A program made the translations under genes and the position numbers. The notes under the pieces were generated by a model. That model was not told the origin of the DNA and did no database searches. It saw nothing but the letters and a program-made list of their open reading frames with translations. Positions 45,882-55,670 of a DNA stretch of 64,000 nt are shown one piece after another. The stretch spans positions 1 to 64,000 of the forward strand of contig NZ_BPMK01000015.1 of NCBI RefSeq assembly GCF_019656455.1, given 5' to 3'. Every line of letters begins with the position of its first letter. Within the stretch, counting starts at the first letter, position 1. This DNA is from Noviherbaspirillum aridicola (lineage in GTDB: Bacteria > Pseudomonadota > Gammaproteobacteria > Burkholderiales > Burkholderiaceae_D).

Positions 45882-46136
45882 TCAGGGCCAGGGCATGGGC
45901 GCGACGTCACGGTACTGCCCGCCGCCGGCATCGCCGTCCTGGTCGGGCCGCCGGGTTTCCCCTGCGGCCAGCTTTGGTCCGAGTATGTCGGACAGCTCCT
46001 CCCGCGAGCGGTCGAAATCCGAAGCCAGCAACGGAAAATCCTTGTTCGGCCAGTTTGCGATGGCCCATTTCGTGTATTCCTCGAAACGCTGCGCAAGCTG
46101 CGCGGCGTAGCGGTCGCATTCCTCCTTGCTGGCCAT
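45882..46136 (-). CDS. Small hypothetical protein, convergent with its neighbour
   Basis: An 84-residue soluble protein that begins MASKEECDRYAAQLAQRFEE, followed by YTKWAIANWPNKDFPLLASD, with many aromatic and charged residues. The C-terminal part (about 60-84) is Gly/Asp-rich and probably flexible. It resembles short conserved proteins seen in this group of bacteria, but I know no function for it. It ends 11 bases from the end of the convergent gene at 45870. Confidence 0.6.
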   Translation of the reverse strand: MASKEECDRYAAQLAQRFEEYTKWAIANWPNKDFPLLASDFDRSREELSDILGPKLAAGETRRPDQDGDAGGGQYRDVAPMPWP

Positions 46137-46247
46137 GACATTCACCCCCGTCTGAGTCGTCGTCAAAATTAGAGACGGCGTCCCGGCCTTGGTTCTCCGG
46201 CCGGTCCATCGCCTACAATGCGGCTTTTCGCTCTCAACGGTGCCCGC

Positions 46248-47165
46248 ATGGCCATTCTTCGCGTTTCGATACTTGTCCTGTCCCTGGCCGGCTGCGTGTC
46301 GGAAAGCAGGCAGCAGGAAGCGCCGGCGCAGGACGTGTTTCTCAAGGGGACGGGCGTGAGCGTCTTCGCGGCGGGCGACATTGCCGACTGCAGAAAGGCA
46401 ACCCCGGCGGCAAGCGGCGCGGCGAAGACCGCGGCGCTGATGGCGCCGCTGCTGGAGGCCGACCCGAACGCGCTGGTGCTCGGCTTGGGCGACCATACCT
46501 ACCCGGTGGGCTTGCCGGCGGAATTCCGGGACTGCTATGAGCCGACGTGGGGCCGCTTCAAGTCCCGCACCTGGCCGGTGCCGGGCAACCACGAATACTA
46601 CAGTCCGCACGCCGCCGGCTACTACAGCTATTTCGGGGAACGCGCCGGCCCGCCGCAGCGCGGCTATTACAGCCTGCGCGCGGGCAACTGGCTGCTGATC
46701 GCGATGAACAGCTATCTCAAGCCGGAAGACCATGCGAAGCAGCTGGCATGGCTGAAGGCGGAGCTGGAAGCCAATCCAGCCCGCTGCACGCTCGCCTTCT
46801 GGCATCACCCGGTGTACAGCTCCGGCGGCCACGGCAGCGACAAGCGCATGCAGGAAGCCTGGCGCATCCTGCACGAGGCCGGCGCGGAACTGGTACTGTC
46901 CGCGCACGATCATGACTATGAGCGCTTCGCGCCGCAGGACAGTGCGGGCAGGCGCGACGACGCGCGCGGCATGCGGCAGTTCGTGGTCGGCACCGGCGGC
47001 GCCACGCTGACGCCGGTCCGCTTTCCGAAACCGAACAGCGAATACCGCAACAATCTCTCGCTGGGTGTGCTCAAACTGGTACTCAAGGACGGCGGGTATG
47101 AATGGGAATTCCTGCCGGTCGACGCGGACGGCGAGCGCGACCGCGGCGCCGCGCCCTGCCACTGA
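46248..47165 (+). CDS. Lipoprotein metallophosphoesterase (purple acid phosphatase-like)
   Basis: A 305-residue protein. The signal ends in the lipobox LAGC (Cys about 16), so it is a lipoprotein of the cell envelope. Calcineurin-type motifs are present in order: GDIADC (about 43), GDHTYP (about 80), GNHEYY (about 111), HHPVYSSG (about 187) and AHDHDYER (about 217). These bind two metals. It should hydrolyse phosphate esters outside the cytoplasm; the substrate is unknown. ATG 46248 is chosen because it opens the lipoprotein signal. Confidence 0.85.
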   Translation: MAILRVSILVLSLAGCVSESRQQEAPAQDVFLKGTGVSVFAAGDIADCRKATPAASGAAKTAALMAPLLEADPNALVLGLGDHTYPVGLPAEFRDCYEPTWGRFKSRTWPVPGNHEYYSPHAAGYYSYFGERAGPPQRGYYSLRAGNWLLIAMNSYLKPEDHAKQLAWLKAELEANPARCTLAFWHHPVYSSGGHGSDKRMQEAWRILHEAGAELVLSAHDHDYERFAPQDSAGRRDDARGMRQFVVGTGGATLTPVRFPKPNSEYRNNLSLGVLKLVLKDGGYEWEFLPVDADGERDRGAAPCH

Positions 47166-47200
47166 AGCCCACTCTTTGCACCCTTTGCAATGGAAGACTC

Positions 47201-47749
47201 ATGAGCACCACATCCTCCGAAAACATGCGGCTGTTCCTCGCGCTCTGGCCGGACGACACGACGCGCAATGCGCTGACGCAACTGCAACTGCCGCTGGCTG
47301 GAAGAAAGGTGCCCTACGAGAACCTGCATCTGACGCTCGCCTTTCTCGGCCCGCAACCGCAGGGCGTGGCGGAAGCCTGCAAGGACATTCTAGCGCGGCT
47401 GCAGTCGCCGGCGATCGAGCTCAGGCTCGACAAGGTGGGGTATTTCGCGCGCAACCGGATCGCATGGGTGGGCGCGCATGCGTCTCCGCCGGACTTGCTG
47501 GCCCTGCATGAAGAACTCGGGCAGGCCCTCGCCCATCACGGCATCGAACGCGAACGGCAGCAGTTCAAACCCCACGTGACCCTGGCAAGGGATGCATCGA
47601 TGCCGGTGGACATGACGTTCTCGCCGATCGTCTGGCGGGCCTCTCTGGTGACGCTGGTGCGTTCGCGGCCCACCCCGGCCGGCTCCGTCTACGAGGTCCT
47701 GGCCCAGCGCTCGCTGGACGAAGCGCTGCGGATGCCGGACGCGGGCTAG
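47201..47749 (+). CDS. thpR: RNA 2',3'-cyclic phosphodiesterase (2H family)
   Basis: A 182-residue 2H phosphoesterase. The two catalytic HxTx motifs are HLTL (His43) and HVTL (His about 125), with MRLFLALWP at the start. It opens 2',3'-cyclic phosphate ends of RNA. It begins 35 bases after the phosphoesterase gene. Its stop codon shares the palindrome CTAG (47746-47749) with the stop of convergent tcdA. Confidence 0.92.
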   Translation: MSTTSSENMRLFLALWPDDTTRNALTQLQLPLAGRKVPYENLHLTLAFLGPQPQGVAEACKDILARLQSPAIELRLDKVGYFARNRIAWVGAHASPPDLLALHEELGQALAHHGIERERQQFKPHVTLARDASMPVDMTFSPIVWRASLVTLVRSRPTPAGSVYEVLAQRSLDEALRMPDAG

Positions 47750-48564
47750 GCGGACGGCCCGTCGGCGAGCTTGCGCAGCACCTGGGCGGCGGCCGCCAGG
47801 CCGAAACTGGCGGTGACCACCATGGCCGAGCCGAAGCCGGCGCAGTTGAGGCCGGTGACGCCGGCGTCGACCGCGCAGCTGTCCCCGGTTTCGGGAAAGC
47901 GCAGCGGCTCGGTGGAGAACACGGCATCGATGCCGAACTTGCTTTTCTCGCCGCGGGGGAAGCCGTACTGCCGGCGCAGGACCTTGCGCACCTTGGCCAG
48001 CAGCGGTTCCTGCTCGGTACGGGCGAGGTCGCGGATTTCGATGCGGGTGGGATCGGTCTGGCCGCCGGCGCCGCCGATGGTGATCAGCCTGATGGACTTG
48101 TCGCGGCAATAGGCGATCAGGGCGGCCTTGGCCTGCACGCTGTCGATGGCGTCGATGACGTAGTCATACTTGCCGGCGCCGATCATCTCGCCCAGGTTGT
48201 CGGGCGTGATGAAATCCTCGACCTCGGTCACGCGGCAGTAGGGATTGATCTGCGCGATGCGTTCGGCCATGGCGCTGACCTTCGCCTTGCCGAGCGTGTC
48301 GGTGAGGGCGTGGATCTGGCGGTTGACGTTGGACTCGGCGACATTGTCGAGGTCGATCATCGTGATCGCGCCGACCGCGCTGCGCGCGAGCGCCTCCACG
48401 ATCCAGGAGCCGACGCCGCCGACGCCCACCACGCACACGCGGGCGGCGCGGAGGCGCGCCAGGCCCTCGGCCCCGTACAGGCGCGCGATGCCGCCGAAGC
48501 GGCGTTCGAAATCGATGTCGTGCTCGAGAGCGGGCTGAAGCGGAAATTCCAGGATGGCGTTCAT
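47746..48564 (-). CDS. tcdA: tRNA threonylcarbamoyladenosine dehydratase (E1-like)
   Basis: A 272-residue ThiF/E1-superfamily enzyme that cyclises t6A at position 37 of tRNA to ct6A using ATP. VVGVGGVGSWIVEALARS (about 46-63) is the nucleotide-binding loop, and DLDNVAESNVNRQ (about 72-84) carries the Arg finger and Mg ligand. CAGFGSAM near the C-terminus holds the conserved Cys. The t6A-forming enzyme TsaC is also encoded in this window. Confidence 0.93.
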   Translation of the reverse strand: MNAILEFPLQPALEHDIDFERRFGGIARLYGAEGLARLRAARVCVVGVGGVGSWIVEALARSAVGAITMIDLDNVAESNVNRQIHALTDTLGKAKVSAMAERIAQINPYCRVTEVEDFITPDNLGEMIGAGKYDYVIDAIDSVQAKAALIAYCRDKSIRLITIGGAGGQTDPTRIEIRDLARTEQEPLLAKVRKVLRRQYGFPRGEKSKFGIDAVFSTEPLRFPETGDSCAVDAGVTGLNCAGFGSAMVVTASFGLAAAAQVLRKLADGPSA

Positions 48565-48749
48565 CCCGGCATTTTAACGGAGAGCAAGCGCAAAGTTTTC
48601 CGTGCGGCGCTTTTTTGCGGCAAGAGGACGACAGCTTGCCGATGCGTCAAATGCATGTCCGGCAAGGGCGCCGGCGATCCTGTGCCCGGTTGATTCAGAA
48701 CAAGGAAATCGCTGCGGGCGCGGGCGTATGTTCTATACTTCAAGGCACG

Positions 48750-48768
48750 CCCGCCGAGCGACGGCGGG
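48750..48768 (+). other. Hairpin in the pdxH leader
   Basis: CCCGCCG and CGGCGGG flank the loop AGCGA about 50 bases before the pdxH start, just after a TATACT (-10-like) element near 48735. It would lie in the 5' untranslated region. It does not resemble a known riboswitch. Confidence 0.3.
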
Positions 48769-48817
48769 GCGACGAACAACAGCAATGCCGGGGACGGCAG
48801 GAAATACAGGGAAGAAC

Positions 48818-49453
48818 ATGTCGATCGCGGATATACGCAAGGAATACAGCCGGGCCAGCCTTTCCGAGGAGGACGTGGCCGCGGATCCGGTCGAACAGTT
48901 TTCCAAGTGGTTCGCCGAGGCCGTGGCCGCCCAGGTGCCCGAACCGAACGCCATGACGGTGGCGACCGTCAATGCCGAAGGCCGCCCATCCTCGCGCATC
49001 CTCCTGATCAAGGAATTCGACCAGCGCGGGTTCACCTTCTTCACCAATTACGAAAGCCGCAAGGGGCAGGAACTGCAGGCCAATCCACATGCCGCCCTGC
49101 TGTTCTTCTGGAGCGAGCTCGAGCGCCAGGTGCGCATCGAGGGCCGGGTGGAGCAGATCACGGCCGCGGAGAACGACGCGTATTTCAACAGCCGTCCGCT
49201 CAACAGCCGGCTGGGCGCCCTGGCCTCCGACCAGAGCCGACCGGCCGGAAGCCGCGGCGAGCTCGAAGCCCGTTTTGCCAGGGTCGCCGCGCAGTTCGGC
49301 GAGCAGCCGCCCCGGCCGGCGCACTGGGGCGGTTACCGGCTGGTACCCGACTACATCGAATTCTGGCAGGGGCGCCCGTCGCGCTTCCATGATCGCATTG
49401 CCTACAGCCGGCATCCCGACGGCGGCTGGCGGCGCCAAAGACTGCAACCGTAA
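48818..49453 (+). CDS. pdxH: Pyridoxamine/pyridoxine 5'-phosphate oxidase
   Basis: A 211-residue FMN enzyme that makes pyridoxal 5'-phosphate. FMN-binding [20 protein letters not shown] (about 58-77) and the C-terminal [12 protein letters not shown] (about 187-198) that binds substrate and FMN are intact. GGGAAG precedes the ATG at 48818. The 253 bases before it contain no other gene. Confidence 0.95.
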   Translation: MSIADIRKEYSRASLSEEDVAADPVEQFSKWFAEAVAAQVPEPNAMTVATVNAEGRPSSRILLIKEFDQRGFTFFTNYESRKGQELQANPHAALLFFWSELERQVRIEGRVEQITAAENDAYFNSRPLNSRLGALASDQSRPAGSRGELEARFARVAAQFGEQPPRPAHWGGYRLVPDYIEFWQGRPSRFHDRIAYSRHPDGGWRRQRLQP

Positions 49454-49519
49454 GACGTTCTTTCTGCAACACGCTGAAATCGCATTACCCGATCAATCCG
49501 TCTTTCCGGAGGGACTATC

Positions 49520-50731
49520 GTGTTTTGGGAAAAGAAGCTTGGAAGCTGGGTCGACTCCGTGCGTGCGCACTCCGCGCTGCCCTTGCGCCTGGAATTGTGG
49601 GACGGGCAGCGCTTTGACTTCAGCCAGAAATCGACGCCGGAAGTCACGATCAAGGTACCGGATCGCTCGGCGCTGCCCTACCTGCTGACCCCTTCGCTCT
49701 CCAACCTCGGCAAGGCCTATGTCGAGGGCAAGATCGAGGTCGAGGGGCGGGTCAGGGAAGTGATCTCGGTGGGCAGCGCTCTCGCGCAGCGCTCGCTCCG
49801 GCCCGAGGGCAGGTTCGGACGCATCGTGCGCAACGTCACGCACACCCGCAAGCGCGACGAGGAAGCGATCCGCTATCACTACGACGTGTCCAATGCCTTC
49901 TACCAGGCCTGGCTGGACGAGAACATGGTCTACTCCTGCGCCTATTTCGAGAACGGCGACGAAGACCTCGGCACCGCCCAGCTCAAGAAGATCGATCACA
50001 TCCTCACCAAGATCCGCCTGCAGCCGGGCCAGACCCTGCTCGACATCGGCTGCGGCTGGGGCGCGCTCGTCTTGCGGGCGGCGCAGAAGTACGGGGCGCG
50101 CTGCGTCGGCGTGACGCTGTCGGAGAACCAGTACGCGCTGGCGCGCGAGCGGGTGGAGAAGGCCGGCCTGGCGGACCGGGTCGACATCCGGCTGCAGGAC
50201 TACCGCGACGTCAGGGGGCGGTTCGACCGCATCACCAGCGTGGGCATGTTCGAGCATGTCGGCGCGCGCCACCTGGTGGAGTATTTCGCCAGGATGCGCG
50301 CGCTGCTGGCCGACGACGGGGTGGCGATGAACCACGGCATCACCAGCACCGACGCCAACGATGGCCAGACGCCCTACGGCGGCGGCGACTTCATCGGGCA
50401 GTATGTTTTCCCGCACGGCGAACTCGAACACATCGGCACCGTGCTCAAGGCCATGCAGGAAGGCGGTCTCGAAGCCTGGGACGTGGAAAGCCTGAGGCGG
50501 CACTATGCGCGCACCTGCGCCGCATGGGCCGATAATTTCGAAGCCCGCGCCGACCATATCAAGACACTGGTGGATCCGAAGCGCTTCCGCATCTGGCGTG
50601 TCTACCTGGCGGGCTGCGCCTATGCGTTCGCCAACGACTGGGTGTCGATCTACCAGGTGGTGTGCCGGCGGGCGGGGGCCGATGCCGCCACCCTGCCCTG
50701 GTCGCGCCGCTACATCTACGCGCCCAACTGA
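49520..50731 (+). CDS. cfa: Cyclopropane-fatty-acyl-phospholipid synthase
   Basis: A 403-residue SAM-dependent enzyme that adds a methylene bridge to unsaturated acyl chains, a stationary-phase and acid-stress lipid change. The SAM motif is LLDIGCGWGALVLRAA (about 174-189), and YSCAYF and GMFEHVG are conserved. The start is GTG 49520 with CGGAGGGA upstream; no ATG fits. It is convergent with msrA, with one base between their stop codons. Confidence 0.93.
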   Translation: MFWEKKLGSWVDSVRAHSALPLRLELWDGQRFDFSQKSTPEVTIKVPDRSALPYLLTPSLSNLGKAYVEGKIEVEGRVREVISVGSALAQRSLRPEGRFGRIVRNVTHTRKRDEEAIRYHYDVSNAFYQAWLDENMVYSCAYFENGDEDLGTAQLKKIDHILTKIRLQPGQTLLDIGCGWGALVLRAAQKYGARCVGVTLSENQYALARERVEKAGLADRVDIRLQDYRDVRGRFDRITSVGMFEHVGARHLVEYFARMRALLADDGVAMNHGITSTDANDGQTPYGGGDFIGQYVFPHGELEHIGTVLKAMQEGGLEAWDVESLRRHYARTCAAWADNFEARADHIKTLVDPKRFRIWRVYLAGCAYAFANDWVSIYQVVCRRAGADAATLPWSRRYIYAPN

Positions 50732-50732
50732 G

Positions 50733-51272
50733 TCAGGCGCCGGCGGCGTTCAGCCTGTCGGCGTAGGTCTTGCGGAACTTGGCGACCTTGGGCGCCACCA
50801 CGAACGCGCAATAGCCCTGCAGCGGATGCTGGCGGAAGTAGTTCTGGTGATAGTCCTCGGCCTTGTAGTACGCCTGAGCCGGGCTGAGTTCGGTGACGAT
50901 GGGCGCATCCCAGACGCTCGCCATGCACGCAATGACCTGCTTCGCGGTCTCGTGCTGCTCGGGCGAGTGGTAATAGATCACCGACCGGTATTGCGTGCCG
51001 ACGTCGTTGCCCTGGCGGTTGAGCGTGGTGGGATCGTGGATCGTGAAAAAGATCTCGAGGATTTCGCGGTAGCTGACCACCTCGTTGTCGAACTCCAGCC
51101 GCACGACTTCGGCATGCCCGGTGGTGCCTTCGCACACCTGCTCATAGGTCGGGTTCGGTACGCTGCCGCCGGTATAGCCGGACTCCACCCTGGTCACGCC
51201 CCGCAATTCCTGAAAGACGGCTTCGGTACACCAGAAGCATCCACCGCCGAGGGTCGCTGTTTCGATTGCCAT
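50733..51272 (-). CDS. msrA: Peptide methionine sulfoxide reductase MsrA
   Basis: A 179-residue repair enzyme for methionine-S-sulfoxide. The catalytic Cys12 lies in GGCFWCTEAVF. GYTGG and the substrate region GTQYRSVIYYH are intact, and a C-terminal Cys in GYCAF may act as resolving cysteine. ATG 51272 begins the conserved sequence. Confidence 0.96.
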   Translation of the reverse strand: MAIETATLGGGCFWCTEAVFQELRGVTRVESGYTGGSVPNPTYEQVCEGTTGHAEVVRLEFDNEVVSYREILEIFFTIHDPTTLNRQGNDVGTQYRSVIYYHSPEQHETAKQVIACMASVWDAPIVTELSPAQAYYKAEDYHQNYFRQHPLQGYCAFVVAPKVAKFRKTYADRLNAAGA

Positions 51273-51453
51273 GTTCAACTCCGTTCGCTGCCTGTCATGA
51301 CTGTAGCGCAAAGTGCCCGCGCCTGCCTATCGGTGCGGCTTGCGTCTCGACAAGCCGGCATGCCCGACCGCTTAAGCGGCGTCGCACTTCGGGTGCGCCG
51401 CCGCCGGCCCGCGCGCTTTTTCGGCATAATGAGCAAAATTTTACGGGTTGCAG

Positions 51454-51963
51454 ATGTCCACACAGTTACGCGGCGCCGATCCGCCCGAGTTCGATTCGCG
51501 CCATTTCCGCCAGGCCTTGTCCCAGTTCGCCACCGGCGTCACCATCATCACGACGCGGCTGGCCGACGGCAGCTTTCTCGGCCTCACCGCCAGTTCATTC
51601 AATTCGGTCTCGCTCGATCCGCCGCTGGTGCTGTGGAGCCTGTCGCAGACCGCGAGCAGCATGCCGGTCTTCAGCGGCAACTCCCACTATGTGATCAACG
51701 TGCTGTCGGGCGAGCAGGCGGCGCTCGCGGAACGGTTTTCAAAACGCATCGAGAACCGGTTCGAGGGTGTGGATTTCGAGCTGTCGCACACTGGCCTGCC
51801 GATCCTGAAAGGGGTGTCGGCCTGGTTCGAATGTCATAACCGCAGCCGGTATCCGGAAGGCGATCATGTGATCTTCGTCGGCGAGGTCGAACGCTGCGGC
51901 GTGACGCCGAAGTCGGCGCTGGTCTTCCATGGCGGGAAGTTCGCCGCCACCACGCCGCGCTGA
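51454..51963 (+). CDS. Flavin reductase-domain protein
   Basis: A 169-residue FMN-binding split-barrel protein of the flavin reductase family. FATGVTIITTRLADGSFLGL (about 25-44) and TASSFNSVSLDPPLVLWSL (about 45-63) bind flavin, and HYVINVLS follows. It likely supplies reduced flavin to a two-component monooxygenase, but no such partner is adjacent. Confidence 0.88.
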   Translation: MSTQLRGADPPEFDSRHFRQALSQFATGVTIITTRLADGSFLGLTASSFNSVSLDPPLVLWSLSQTASSMPVFSGNSHYVINVLSGEQAALAERFSKRIENRFEGVDFELSHTGLPILKGVSAWFECHNRSRYPEGDHVIFVGEVERCGVTPKSALVFHGGKFAATTPR

Positions 51964-51972
51964 ACTTTCCCG

Positions 51973-52998
51973 CTAGCCTTCCTGGCGCTGCAGCAGCCGG
52001 GCGAGCACGCCGTTGGAGTCGTGCGCGGCGCGCCGCAGCCTGTCGTTGACGCCCTGCCAGGCTTCGTCGGCGGGCGGCGCTTCCACCAGGATGATGTCGG
52101 CGTGAACAGCGTCCATCGCGCGCAGTGCGGCATACAGGTCATGCGCATAGCCCTGCGCGTCCATGGCGATCGCGAATTCAGCCGGCGCCTGTCCCGCCGC
52201 GACCGTACGCCGGATCAGTGCGGACCGCTTGCCGGCGGCCGCGAGCCGGCGCACGACTTCGGCAACCGTCTCGGCCGGCAGCAGCGCCACCGGCGCGGCC
52301 GGCGCATAGTGGGATTCGAGCGTGCCCGAGGCGCGCGGCGCGGCGGCATCGGGCAGCGCCGGTTGCCGCCCGATCACGGCCGCGATGTCGGACGCGGTGA
52401 TCCGGCCGGGGCGCAGCAGCACCGGGCCGTGGGTGGCCATGCGGGACAGGTCGAGGATGGTCGATTCGATGCCGACCTCGCTCTGGCCGCCGTCGAGCAC
52501 ATGCCGCACCGGCGCGTCCGGTCCGTCGCCGAATTCATCCCGCACATGGCGCGCGGTGGTCGGGCTGACATGGCCGAAGCGGTTGGCCGACGGCGCCGCC
52601 ACGCCACCGCTGCCCTGCCGGAAGGCGCGCAGCAGCGCCTGCGCGACCGGGTGAGCGGGACAGCGCAGGCCGATGGTGTCCTGGCCGCCGGACACGGCGG
52701 CGGGAATGCGCGACGCGCGCCTGAGGATGAGCGTCAGCGGGCCGGGCCAGAAGGCATGCATCAACTGGCGTGCCTCCGGCGGAATGTCGTCCGCCCAGTA
52801 GCCGGGATCGGCGCCGGGCGCGAGGTGGACGATGACCGGATGATTCTGCGGCCTGCCCTTGGCGGCATAGATACGGGCCACGGCGTCGGGATTCTCGGCA
52901 TCGGCGCCGAGACCGTAGACGGTCTCGGTCGGGAAGGCGACGAGTTCGCCCGCTTCGAGCGCGCGGGCGGCGGCGACGACCGGATCGTTGGCTTCCAT
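51973..52998 (-). CDS. tsaC: L-threonylcarbamoyladenylate synthase (Sua5/TsaC2 type)
   Basis: A 341-residue enzyme of t6A synthesis. The YrdC domain (about 5-200) has PTETVYGLGADA, KGRP and the APSANRFGHVSPT motif. Residues about 215-340 form the Sua5 C-terminal domain joined by SGTLESHYAPAAPV, so this is the long Sua5 type rather than the short TsaC. It follows purK by 5 bases in the same direction. Confidence 0.93.
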   Translation of the reverse strand: MEANDPVVAAARALEAGELVAFPTETVYGLGADAENPDAVARIYAAKGRPQNHPVIVHLAPGADPGYWADDIPPEARQLMHAFWPGPLTLILRRASRIPAAVSGGQDTIGLRCPAHPVAQALLRAFRQGSGGVAAPSANRFGHVSPTTARHVRDEFGDGPDAPVRHVLDGGQSEVGIESTILDLSRMATHGPVLLRPGRITASDIAAVIGRQPALPDAAAPRASGTLESHYAPAAPVALLPAETVAEVVRRLAAAGKRSALIRRTVAAGQAPAEFAIAMDAQGYAHDLYAALRAMDAVHADIILVEAPPADEAWQGVNDRLRRAAHDSNGVLARLLQRQEG

Positions 52999-53003
52999 GA
53001 TGC

Positions 53004-54191
53004 TCAGGGGTCGATGCCGAGTATCGCGCAGGCCTGCCTCATGTTCGCCTGCGCCTGTTCGAGCGTGGGCGCGATGAAGGTGACATGACCCATCTTGCGC
53101 GCGCGGCGCGGCTCTTCCTTGCCGTACAGGTGGAGATTGGCGCCGGGCAGCGCCAGCACCTTGTCCCAGGCGGGCTCGCGCGGCGTGTCGCTGCCGGCCT
53201 CGAACCAGACATCGCCGAGGATGTTGAGCATCACCGCCGGCGAGTGCTGACGCACCTCGCCCAGCGGCAGGCGCGCCATCGCGCGCGCCTGCTGCGCGAA
53301 CTGGCTGGTGACGCAGGCGTCGATGGTGTAATGGCCGCTGTTATGGGGACGCGGCGCCATCTCGTTGACGACGACCGAGCCGTCCTGCAGCACGAAGAAC
53401 TCGATGCAGAGCACGCCGACATAGCCGATCCGTGCGGCGATGGTCAGCGCGGCCTGCTGGGCACGTTCCGCCGAGGCCGGCGCCACGTTGGGGCCGGGAA
53501 CGGTGGTGGTGAACAGGATGCCGTCGCGATGCACGTTTTCGGCGATCGGATAGACGACCGCCCGGCCGTCCGCGCCGCGCGCGGTCAGCACCGAGATTTC
53601 ATAGGCCAGCGGCAGCATTTTCTCGAGCACGCAGACCACCCCGTTCATGCCCGCCAGCGCCTCCCTGGCCTGCTCGCGGTCGCGCACCCTGACCTGGCCC
53701 TTGCCGTCATAGCCGAGGCGGGCGGTTTTCAGGATGCCGGGGAAAAGTTCGTCGGGCGCACTGTCGAGGTCGGCGGCGGTCGCGATCACGCGGTAGGGCG
53801 CGGGCAGCACGCCGGACTCGGAAGCGCAGTCGGTGAAGAAGCGCTTCTCCTCCACCCGGTCCTGGGCCACCGAAACGCAGGCGGCGGCGGGCGCGACGAA
53901 ACAGCGCTCGGCGAGGAAGGCCAGGCTCGGCGCCGGCACGTTTTCGAACTCGGTGGTGACGGCGGCGCAGCGCTGCGCCAGCTGCGCCAGCGCTTCGTCG
54001 TCGTCATAGGCGCCCTGGATCAGCAGGTCGGCCGCGTGGCCGGCGGGACAATCGGCGGCGGGCTCCAGCACCGCGACCCTGAATCCCATCTTTTGCGCGG
54101 CATGCACGAACATGCGGCCGAGCTGGCCGCCGCCCATGACGCCCAGCCAGGCGGAGGCGGAAGGCAGCAGCGTGTCCTTGGTATCGCTCAT
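53004..54191 (-). CDS. purK: N5-carboxyaminoimidazole ribonucleotide synthase
   Basis: A 395-residue ATP-grasp enzyme of purine synthesis. It opens with [21 protein letters not shown], and has [12 protein letters not shown] and [17 protein letters not shown], typical of PurK. It uses bicarbonate and ATP to carboxylate AIR. Its start overlaps the purE stop by 4 bases, so the two are translated together. Confidence 0.97.
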   Translation of the reverse strand: MSDTKDTLLPSASAWLGVMGGGQLGRMFVHAAQKMGFRVAVLEPAADCPAGHAADLLIQGAYDDDEALAQLAQRCAAVTTEFENVPAPSLAFLAERCFVAPAAACVSVAQDRVEEKRFFTDCASESGVLPAPYRVIATAADLDSAPDELFPGILKTARLGYDGKGQVRVRDREQAREALAGMNGVVCVLEKMLPLAYEISVLTARGADGRAVVYPIAENVHRDGILFTTTVPGPNVAPASAERAQQAALTIAARIGYVGVLCIEFFVLQDGSVVVNEMAPRPHNSGHYTIDACVTSQFAQQARAMARLPLGEVRQHSPAVMLNILGDVWFEAGSDTPREPAWDKVLALPGANLHLYGKEEPRRARKMGHVTFIAPTLEQAQANMRQACAILGIDP

Positions 54192-54691
54192 ACGGGAAGC
54201 TTCATGTCGAACGCCGCCTGGGTCTGCTTCGCGCGGAAGGCGTCGAGGCGGGCAGCCAGCGCATCGTCGGTGGTGGCGAGAATGGCGATCGCGGTCAGTG
54301 CGGCATTGGCGGCGCCCGCCTCGCCGATGGCGAAGGTGGACACCGGCACGCCCTTGGGCATCTGCACGATGGACAGCAGCGAGTCTTCGCCGCGCAGATA
54401 TTTGGACGGCACCGGCACGCCGAGCACCGGCACGATGGTCTTGGCCGCCACCATGCCCGGCAGGTGGGCCGCGCCGCCGGCGCCGGCGATGATCGCGCGC
54501 AGGCCGCGGCTGCGGGCGCTGGACGCGTAGGCGAACATCTCGTCCGGCATGCGGTGCGCGGAAATCACGCGCGCCTCGAACGGCACGCCGAAATCCTTGA
54601 GCATGGCCACCGCATGCTGCATCACGTCCCAGTCGGACGAGGACCCCATGATGACGCCGACCAGCGGCGACGCTGCCTTGGCTTCGCTCAT
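54188..54691 (-). CDS. purE: N5-carboxyaminoimidazole ribonucleotide mutase
   Basis: A 167-residue class I Pur[11 protein letters not shown] (about 12-21), ISAHRMPD (about 43-50) with the catalytic His, and [12 protein letters not shown] are intact. It converts N5-CAIR to CAIR after PurK. It begins 1 base after the purC stop. Confidence 0.97.
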   Translation of the reverse strand: MSEAKAASPLVGVIMGSSSDWDVMQHAVAMLKDFGVPFEARVISAHRMPDEMFAYASSARSRGLRAIIAGAGGAAHLPGMVAAKTIVPVLGVPVPSKYLRGEDSLLSIVQMPKGVPVSTFAIGEAGAANAALTAIAILATTDDALAARLDAFRAKQTQAAFDMKLPV

Positions 54692-54692
54692 G

Positions 54693-55595
54693 TCAGTCCT
54701 TCAGTGTCTGGCCGGTCAGGCGTTCCAGCGCTTCGCGGTACTTGGCGCCGGTCTTTTCGATGACGTCGGCCGGCAGCGGCGGCGCCGGCGGCGTCTTGTT
54801 CCAGTCCTTCAGGGTCTCGAGGTAGTCGCGCACGAACTGCTTGTCGAACGACGGCGGCGACATGCCCGGCGCGTAGGAGTCGGCCGGCCAGAAGCGGGAC
54901 GAATCGGCGGTCAGCACTTCATCCATCAGGTGCAGCACGCCGTTGTCGTCGAGGCCGAACTCGAACTTGGTGTCGGCGATGATGATGCCGCGGGTCGCCG
55001 CATAGTCGGCCGCGGTGGTGTAGAGGCGGATGCTGATGTCGCGGATCTTCGCGGCCAGTTCCTTGCCGATCCGGTTTTCCATGTCGGCGAAGCTGATGTT
55101 CTCGTCATGTTCGCCGAGATCGGCCTTGGCGGCCGGCGTGAACAGCGGCTCGGCCAGCTTGTCGGCCTGACGCAGGCCGGGCGGCAGCGCAATGCCGCAG
55201 ACCGAGCCGGTGGCCTGGTAATCCTTCCAGCCCGAACCGATGATGTAGCCGCGCACCACGGCCTCTACCAGGATGGGCTTGAGCCGCTTGGCGACGACCG
55301 CCCTGCCACGCACCTGGTCAGCCTCCTCGGGACGCACGACGGACTCGGGCGCGACGCCGGTCAGGTGGTTGGGCACGATGTCCCTGAGCTTGTCGAACCA
55401 GAAATCCGACATCTGGTTGAGTACCTTGCCCTTGCCCGGAATCGGCTCGTTCATCACGACGTCGAAGGCGGACAGGCGGTCGGTGGTGACGATCAGGAGC
55501 TTGTCGTCGCCGACCGCATAGTTGTCGCGCACCTTGCCGCGGCCGAGCAGCGGCAGCGACTGGATGCTGGATTGGTAGAGGCTGTGGTTGTTCAT
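54693..55595 (-). CDS. purC: SAICAR synthetase
   Basis: A 300-residue PurC that condenses CAIR with aspartate. [28 protein letters not shown] (given in part: GRGKVRDNY about 18-26, TDRLSAFD about 38-45) and the mid-region [11 protein letters not shown] match the long bacterial and fungal-like form. It heads purC-purE-purK-tsaC, and the upstream fbaA terminator implies its own promoter in 55596-55612. Confidence 0.96.
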   Translation of the reverse strand: MNNHSLYQSSIQSLPLLGRGKVRDNYAVGDDKLLIVTTDRLSAFDVVMNEPIPGKGKVLNQMSDFWFDKLRDIVPNHLTGVAPESVVRPEEADQVRGRAVVAKRLKPILVEAVVRGYIIGSGWKDYQATGSVCGIALPPGLRQADKLAEPLFTPAAKADLGEHDENISFADMENRIGKELAAKIRDISIRLYTTAADYAATRGIIIADTKFEFGLDDNGVLHLMDEVLTADSSRFWPADSYAPGMSPPSFDKQFVRDYLETLKDWNKTPPAPPLPADVIEKTGAKYREALERLTGQTLKD

Positions 55596-55612
55596 GGGAT
55601 TCCAGAAAAGCT

Positions 55613-55643
55613 AAAAACCGGCGGGTGTCTCCACACCGCCGGT
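55613..55643 (-). terminator. Rho-independent terminator of fbaA
   Basis: On the minus strand ACCGGCGG and CCGCCGGT form the main stem, extended by a TGT/ACA pairing with one bulged base, followed by TTTTT. It separates the glycolytic genes from purC. Confidence 0.9.
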
Positions 55644-55670
55644 CGTTGGCGCAATTTGACGCGCGTAATT

